From positions 1 through 9,475 of the forward strand of contig JAFGTU010000082.1 in NCBI GenBank assembly GCA_016933985.1: a stretch of 9,475 nucleotides of DNA, written 5' to 3'. A model generated the notes under the pieces. That model was not told the origin of the DNA and did not search any database. It saw nothing but the letters and a program-made list of their open reading frames with translations. This document shows positions 6,137 through 9,475 of the stretch, one piece after another. Within the stretch, counting starts at the first letter, position 1; each line of letters begins with the position of its first letter. Source of the DNA: Sedimentisphaerales bacterium (lineage in GTDB: Bacteria > Planctomycetota > Phycisphaerae > Sedimentisphaerales > Anaerobacaceae). Position numbers and translations under genes: made by a program.

Positions 6137-7876
6137 ATGATACGCATACGGTGCATAACAAGTCACGTCTTGCCCTTGGCGCGGAATCGTATTGCGCAGG
6201 TGGAGGAGATTTTCGCGGAGAATTTCCCTCGGCTTGCGAGCTACGCGTGCAAAATATCCGAGCTTCTCGCCAATCCGTTCAAGCAGAAGTATCAGACGGT
6301 TCTTATCGTCTCGGAGACAGTGATCGGGAAGGTGACTGGTTTTGTTCTGCTGCTTCATTTTCCCGACGTCAACAGTTCGTTTCTGGATTTCATAGCGGTG
6401 CGCAAGGCGAAATGGGGCGGCGGGCTCGGAAGCGCTTTGTACGGGGCAGCTCGGGAATATTGTGAGGGTTTGTCGTCTCGCGGCCTGTACCTTGAGGTGC
6501 AGCCGGATGATCCGGGCTTGACCAATGGCGAGGCGGAGCTTGCGGAGAGTCGCCGGCGCATGCGGTTTTATGAGAACTACGGTGCCAGGCCAATCATCGG
6601 GACAGCATACCATACGCCGGTTGGTGATCCGCCGACGACGGCGTATCTGCTGTTTGATCCGCTTAATCGCCCCGATCCTCTCGGTCGGGACGAGGCCAGG
6701 AATGCGGTGCGTGCAATTCTCAAGCACCGATTCGGGCACGTCGTCGATGAGCAATACATCCGGCATGTTGTCGAGTCGTTCGTCGATGACCCTGTGCGGT
6801 TTCGGCTTGCGCGCTCTGTTCGCAAAGAGCCAACCCGCAGCGAGATCACAACGGGGCACATTCTCAAGCCCATGGTTCTCGTGACCAGCCAAAAACACAT
6901 AATCCATCACATTCGCAGCCGAGGGTATTTCGAAAGACCCGCACGTGTCGGGGCGGTGCTCGACGCGCTCAGGCCGCTGAACTTGTTCACGCAGATACCG
7001 CCGAGGCGGTTTAGCGAAAAAGTAATTCTCGCCGTGCACGACCACCACTTCGTGGATTTTTTGAAAAAAGTATGCACCAAGCTTCAGAAAGGTCAACCTG
7101 TCTATCCCGATACGTTCCCGATTCGCAGGCCCGATCGTCGGCCTCGCGACCTGCCTGTACAGGCGGGATACTATTGTATCGACTCATGCACCCCGTTGTA
7201 TCGCAGCGCGTACTTTGCCGCGCGTGCCTCTGTCGATGTGGCGGTCACGGCATGTGAGGAGGTCCTGGCAGGCTCGCCCGTGGCATACGCCCTCTGTCGC
7301 CCGCCGGGCCATCACGCAGAGCGAAAAGTATATGGCGGATTCTGCTACTTCAATAATGCCGCTATTGCGGCCCACCGTCTGTCGCTGGAGGGACGCACGG
7401 CGGTGCTGGATATAGATTTTCACCACGGCAACGGGACGCAGGACATCTTCTACGCAAGGCCGGATGTTCTGACCGTCTCTATCCACGGCCATCCCGACTA
7501 CTCATTCCCCTACTTCAGCGGATTCGCCAACGAGACCGGCGAGGGGCCGGGCCTGGGATTCAACCAGAATTTTCCGCTGGCGCCAAATACGGGCGACGAG
7601 GCCTACCTCAAGACCATCGATAAAGCGCTTGCGAGGATCGCACGGTTCAGACCGGATTTCCTGGTCGTCAGCATGGGGCTGGATGTCCTCAAAGGGGACC
7701 CCACAGGGACGTTCGCGTTGTCTGCCGATGCACTCCGAGTCGTTGGAAAACGCCTGACGGAAATGAGAATTCCAATGCTTGTCGTTCAGGAAGGCGGCTA
7801 CAATCTTCGAAATCTCAAACGCGGCGCGGTTGCGTTCTTCTCGGCTGTTGCCGAAGGCAGCTCGGCTATCATTTAA
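6137..7876 (+). CDS. GNAT acetyltransferase fused to histone deacetylase / acetylpolyamine amidohydrolase-like domain
   Basis: The 579-residue product has two opposing activities by motif. Residues ~15-175 look like a GNAT N-acetyltransferase: acetyl-CoA loop region W-G-G-G-L-G-S-A-L (93-101, with Trp where Gln/Arg is usual) and R-F-Y-E-N-Y-G-A-R-P (143-152). Residues ~180-240 form a linker of unclear fold. From about 245 to the end lies a Zn-dependent deacetylase closest by eye to class II/acetylpolyamine amidohydrolases: R-P-P-G-H-H-A (388-394, catalytic His pair 392-393), G-F-C-Y-F-N-N-A-A-I-A-A (401-412), D-I-D-F-H-H-G-N-G-T (425-434, metal ligands Asp427 and His429), third ligand Asp516 in S-M-G-L-D, and Tyr555 in E-G-G-Y. 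All key deacetylase residues are present, so it should be active. The substrate could be lysine-acetylated protein or acetylated polyamine. It is probably cytoplasmic, as no signal peptide is seen. GGTGG (6126-6130) is the best ribosome binding site and lies in a small hairpin. Confidence 0.9.
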   Translation: MIRIRCITSHVLPLARNRIAQVEEIFAENFPRLASYACKISELLANPFKQKYQTVLIVSETVIGKVTGFVLLLHFPDVNSSFLDFIAVRKAKWGGGLGSALYGAAREYCEGLSSRGLYLEVQPDDPGLTNGEAELAESRRRMRFYENYGARPIIGTAYHTPVGDPPTTAYLLFDPLNRPDPLGRDEARNAVRAILKHRFGHVVDEQYIRHVVESFVDDPVRFRLARSVRKEPTRSEITTGHILKPMVLVTSQKHIIHHIRSRGYFERPARVGAVLDALRPLNLFTQIPPRRFSEKVILAVHDHHFVDFLKKVCTKLQKGQPVYPDTFPIRRPDRRPRDLPVQAGYYCIDSCTPLYRSAYFAARASVDVAVTACEEVLAGSPVAYALCRPPGHHAERKVYGGFCYFNNAAIAAHRLSLEGRTAVLDIDFHHGNGTQDIFYARPDVLTVSIHGHPDYSFPYFSGFANETGEGPGLGFNQNFPLAPNTGDEAYLKTIDKALARIARFRPDFLVVSMGLDVLKGDPTGTFALSADALRVVGKRLTEMRIPMLVVQEGGYNLRNLKRGAVAFFSAVAEGSSAII

Positions 7877-7888
7877 GCGGGTCTGAAT

Positions 7889-9034
7889 ATGAACTCAAGA
7901 GAGCGGGTAATGGCTGCGTTGGAGCATGAGGTTCCGGACAGAATTCCTTTTGATTTGGGCAGCACTTTTGTCACGGGCATTACCAAGAACGCATATCTCC
8001 GGTTGGCCGAGTATCTCGGCGAGGATGCCGGCGAGGTTGAGCTGTGTGATGTGGTGCAGCAGTTGGCGATTGTCAAGGAGGGTATGCTCGAGAGGCTGGA
8101 GGTTGATGTGCGAGGTGTGGCGCCCAATATCGTGCGGAAGAATCCGCTTCTTGAACGGGTCGGAGGCGGCGATGAGTTTGTCGATGAATGGGGCGTTAGG
8201 TGGAGGAGGCCGCAGGGTGGGCTGTATTTTGATATTGTGGGCAGTCCCTTTTCCGGCGATATCAGCGAAAGGGATATTGACGATTTTGCCTGGCCGGATG
8301 CTTGCGATCCGGCGCTCTTTGCGGGATTAGCCGACCGGGCGAAAGAATACTACCACCGCGGATATGCGGTGATTCTGGAAAATATCTGCGCGGGGGTCTT
8401 TGAGATGTGCTGCCGGGTCCGGGGGGCCGAGCAGTTCTATATGGATTTGGCGATGAACCCGGCTGTTGCGGCTCGGCTGATGGATAAGTTCGTCGAGTTG
8501 AAAATCGAATACTACGAGGCGGCCGCAGAGGTCTTGGGCGAATACGTGCAATTAGTTAGAGAGGTCGATGATATAGCCGGGCAGGAGACGATGCTAATCT
8601 CGCCTGCGATGTATCGTGAGTTGATAAAGCCCAGGCACAAGCGGCTGTTCGATGCGCAACGCGAGCTTTTCCCCAAGCCCTTTTATGTATTTTTCCATTC
8701 AGACGGCGCAATCCGTAATATCATCCCGGACTTCATCGAAATCGGCGTCGATGTCCTCAATCCCGTCCAGTTGACGGCAAAGGGGATGGAAGCCGCCGGG
8801 CTGAAACAAGAGTTCGGCAGTAAAATCGCTTTCTGGGGAGGCGGAGTTGATACCCAGAACATCCTTCCAAGAGGCACACCCGAACAGGTCAAGGCCAACG
8901 TCAGAGAGCGAATCGCAGATTTCTCCCCCCAAGGCGGATTCGTCTTCGCCACGGTCCACAACATCCAGGACGACGTCCCCGCCGAGAACATAGCCGCGAT
9001 GGTCGAGGCGTTTCACGCGGCCAGAGCATATTGA
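7889..9034 (+). CDS. URO-D (uroporphyrinogen decarboxylase) family protein, probably methyltransferase-like
   Basis: The 381-residue product has the layout of the URO-D superfamily, which holds true uroporphyrinogen decarboxylases and cobalamin-linked methyltransferases such as MtaA/MtbA. It opens with R-E-R-V-M-A-A-L (4-11) and P-D-R-I-P-F-D-L-G (16-24), then V-T-G-I (28-31), typical of planctomycete members. Later motifs are D-D-I-A-G-Q (227-232), F-H-S-D-G (269-273), I-G-V-D-V-L-N-P-V-Q (285-294), W-G-G-G-V-D-T-Q (316-323) and H-N-I-Q-D-D-V-P (357-364). The M-R-Q-A-G-R motif of true haem-pathway enzymes is absent, and the His-x-Cys zinc pattern of MtaA is replaced by H-S-D-G. A haem-biosynthesis role is therefore unlikely, and a corrinoid-linked or other role is possible. 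It starts 12 nt after the preceding gene with only a weak GCGGG before it, so co-transcription and perhaps translational coupling are likely. No corrinoid protein gene is visible nearby. Confidence 0.85.
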   Translation: MNSRERVMAALEHEVPDRIPFDLGSTFVTGITKNAYLRLAEYLGEDAGEVELCDVVQQLAIVKEGMLERLEVDVRGVAPNIVRKNPLLERVGGGDEFVDEWGVRWRRPQGGLYFDIVGSPFSGDISERDIDDFAWPDACDPALFAGLADRAKEYYHRGYAVILENICAGVFEMCCRVRGAEQFYMDLAMNPAVAARLMDKFVELKIEYYEAAAEVLGEYVQLVREVDDIAGQETMLISPAMYRELIKPRHKRLFDAQRELFPKPFYVFFHSDGAIRNIIPDFIEIGVDVLNPVQLTAKGMEAAGLKQEFGSKIAFWGGGVDTQNILPRGTPEQVKANVRERIADFSPQGGFVFATVHNIQDDVPAENIAAMVEAFHAARAY

Positions 9035-9065
9035 ATATCGAACATCGAATAGCGAATTTCGAATG
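9033..9065 (+). repeat. 7-bp-period tandem repeat, GAAYATC-like
   Basis: Four full 7-bp units and a partial fifth, all starting GAA (consensus near GAAYATC), run from inside the URO-D-like stop codon (TGA at 9032-9034) into the gap before mfd. They recall the heptanucleotide short tandem repeats known from filamentous cyanobacteria and similar dispersed repeats in planctomycete genomes. Confidence 0.7.
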
Positions 9066-9087
9066 CCTAAGTTGGCAGAGTGCGGGA

Positions 9088-9116
9088 TTGTGCGCGGGGG
9101 TTTCTTGTCGTAGAAT
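9088..9116 (+). promoter_or_regulatory. Promoter candidate for mfd, implying a leaderless mRNA
   Basis: TAGAAT (9111-9116) matches 5 of 6 bases of the -10 consensus. TTGTGC (9088-9093) lies 17 bp upstream and keeps the TTG of the -35 box. Transcription would start about 6-7 nt later, at or next to ATG 9123. Confidence 0.4.
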
Positions 9117-9122
9117 GATTTT

Positions 9123-9475
9123 ATGGACCTGGCGCCGGACAAGACGGTGCGAGAGATAGTCTCCCGGCTGGCGACGATTGGTGAAGGGGTGGTCAGGGTC
9201 GAGGGGACGTGGGGATCGTTTGCGCGGCTTTTGGCCGCACACATATCGCAGAGCACATCCAGGCCGATTTTGTATGTCTGTCCGCACATCGACGATGCGG
9301 ATAAGGCCGCCGACGATTTGCGCACCTTCGGCTGTGAGACGGTCGAGACGCTGCCTGCCTGGGAGGGCGAGGAAGACCTAGCCGACGCCACCGATGAGAT
9401 ACGAGCCGAAAGGCTTAGGGTCGTATCTCGTATGTCGGATGTCGTAAGTCGTGGGACGGCTGAGAGGATTGTTAT
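9123..9475 (+). CDS. mfd: Transcription-repair coupling factor Mfd, N-terminal part (gene runs off the window)
   Basis: The frame is open from ATG 9123 to the window end, giving 117 complete codons. The product matches the N-terminal UvrB-like module of Mfd, which recruits UvrA to RNA polymerase stalled at DNA damage. The degenerate nucleotide-binding region reads V-E-G-T-W-G-S-F-A-R-L-L-A (26-38), then P-I-L-Y-V-C-P (48-54), the conserved L-P-A-W-E (77-81, compare A-D-W-E in E. coli Mfd) and R-A-E-R-L-R-V (94-100). TAG at 9111 closes the frame upstream, so 9123 is the earliest possible start. There is no Shine-Dalgarno sequence before it. A 7-bp tandem repeat forms codons ~100-111. Helicase and RNA-polymerase-binding domains lie beyond the window. 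Identification rests on weakly conserved N-terminal motifs, but several agree in order. Confidence 0.75.
   Translation, partial: MDLAPDKTVREIVSRLATIGEGVVRVEGTWGSFARLLAAHISQSTSRPILYVCPHIDDADKAADDLRTFGCETVETLPAWEGEEDLADATDEIRAERLRVVSRMSDVVSRGTAERIV
9421..9455 (+). repeat. 7-bp-period tandem repeat inside mfd, TCGTATG-like
   Basis: Five contiguous 7-bp units, each starting TCG (consensus near TCGTATG), fall in the mfd coding frame and encode residues ~100-111. Because 7 is not a multiple of 3, the units are read in shifting frames, so the periodicity is a DNA-level rather than a protein-level feature. Confidence 0.65.

Noticed and set aside
6086..7096. Long open frame of 336 codons on the minus strand opposite the GNAT-HDAC gene
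   Set aside because: The + strand gene has clear domain motifs across this span. The minus frame shows no recognisable domain and is rich in Arg and Pro, as expected for antisense reading of GC-rich coding DNA.
7889..9034. Calling the URO-D-like gene hemE (haem biosynthesis)
   Set aside because: The diagnostic N-terminal M-R-Q-A-G-R motif is missing and the sequence resembles the broad non-haem branch of the family.

Overview
The window looks like part of a planctomycete chromosome, most likely of the Phycisphaerae and perhaps from a metagenome-assembled genome. The grounds are family content rather than a marker gene: a secreted protein ending in dockerin-like repeats of a planctomycete type, two secreted DUF6807 (PmoA-like) proteins, one of them fused to a DUF1080 (3-keto-disaccharide hydrolase) domain, an actinobacterial-like transketolase, a URO-D-like protein of a kind common in this phylum, and many short interspersed repeats between and inside genes. 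All recognised genes lie on the + strand. I saw no tRNA, rRNA, CRISPR array or intact transposase.

Layout. Positions 1-494 are the 3' end of a secreted protein with two dockerin-like repeats and a helical tail. After 301 bases without a gene, 796-2667 encodes an exported DUF6807-DUF1080 fusion, followed closely by a second exported DUF6807 protein (2742-3707). These two are probably co-transcribed and fit a glycan-degradation locus. The second gene's stop codon is one copy of a TAA target duplication around a 156-bp hairpin-forming MITE-like element (3708-3863). Transketolase follows (3966-6008), and then a cluster of short palindromes (6020-6130). Next come a GNAT acetyltransferase fused to a class II-like histone deacetylase/acetylpolyamine amidohydrolase (6137-7876) and, 12 bases downstream, a URO-D family protein (7889-9034). 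The last gene, cut by the window end, is the start of mfd (9123 onward), which may be read from a leaderless mRNA.

How the genes fit together. The first three genes suggest extracellular carbohydrate handling. Transketolase is central carbon metabolism and mfd is DNA repair. The acetyltransferase-deacetylase fusion plus the URO-D-like gene form a probable two-gene unit of unknown role. I did not find a clearly new multi-gene defence or biosynthetic system. The most notable signals are the MITE-like element placed exactly at a stop codon, a REP-like palindrome absorbed in frame into a coding sequence, the bifunctional-looking acetylation enzyme, and two 7-bp-period tandem repeats flanking and entering mfd. 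Family assignments come from recognising motifs by eye; no database search was run.
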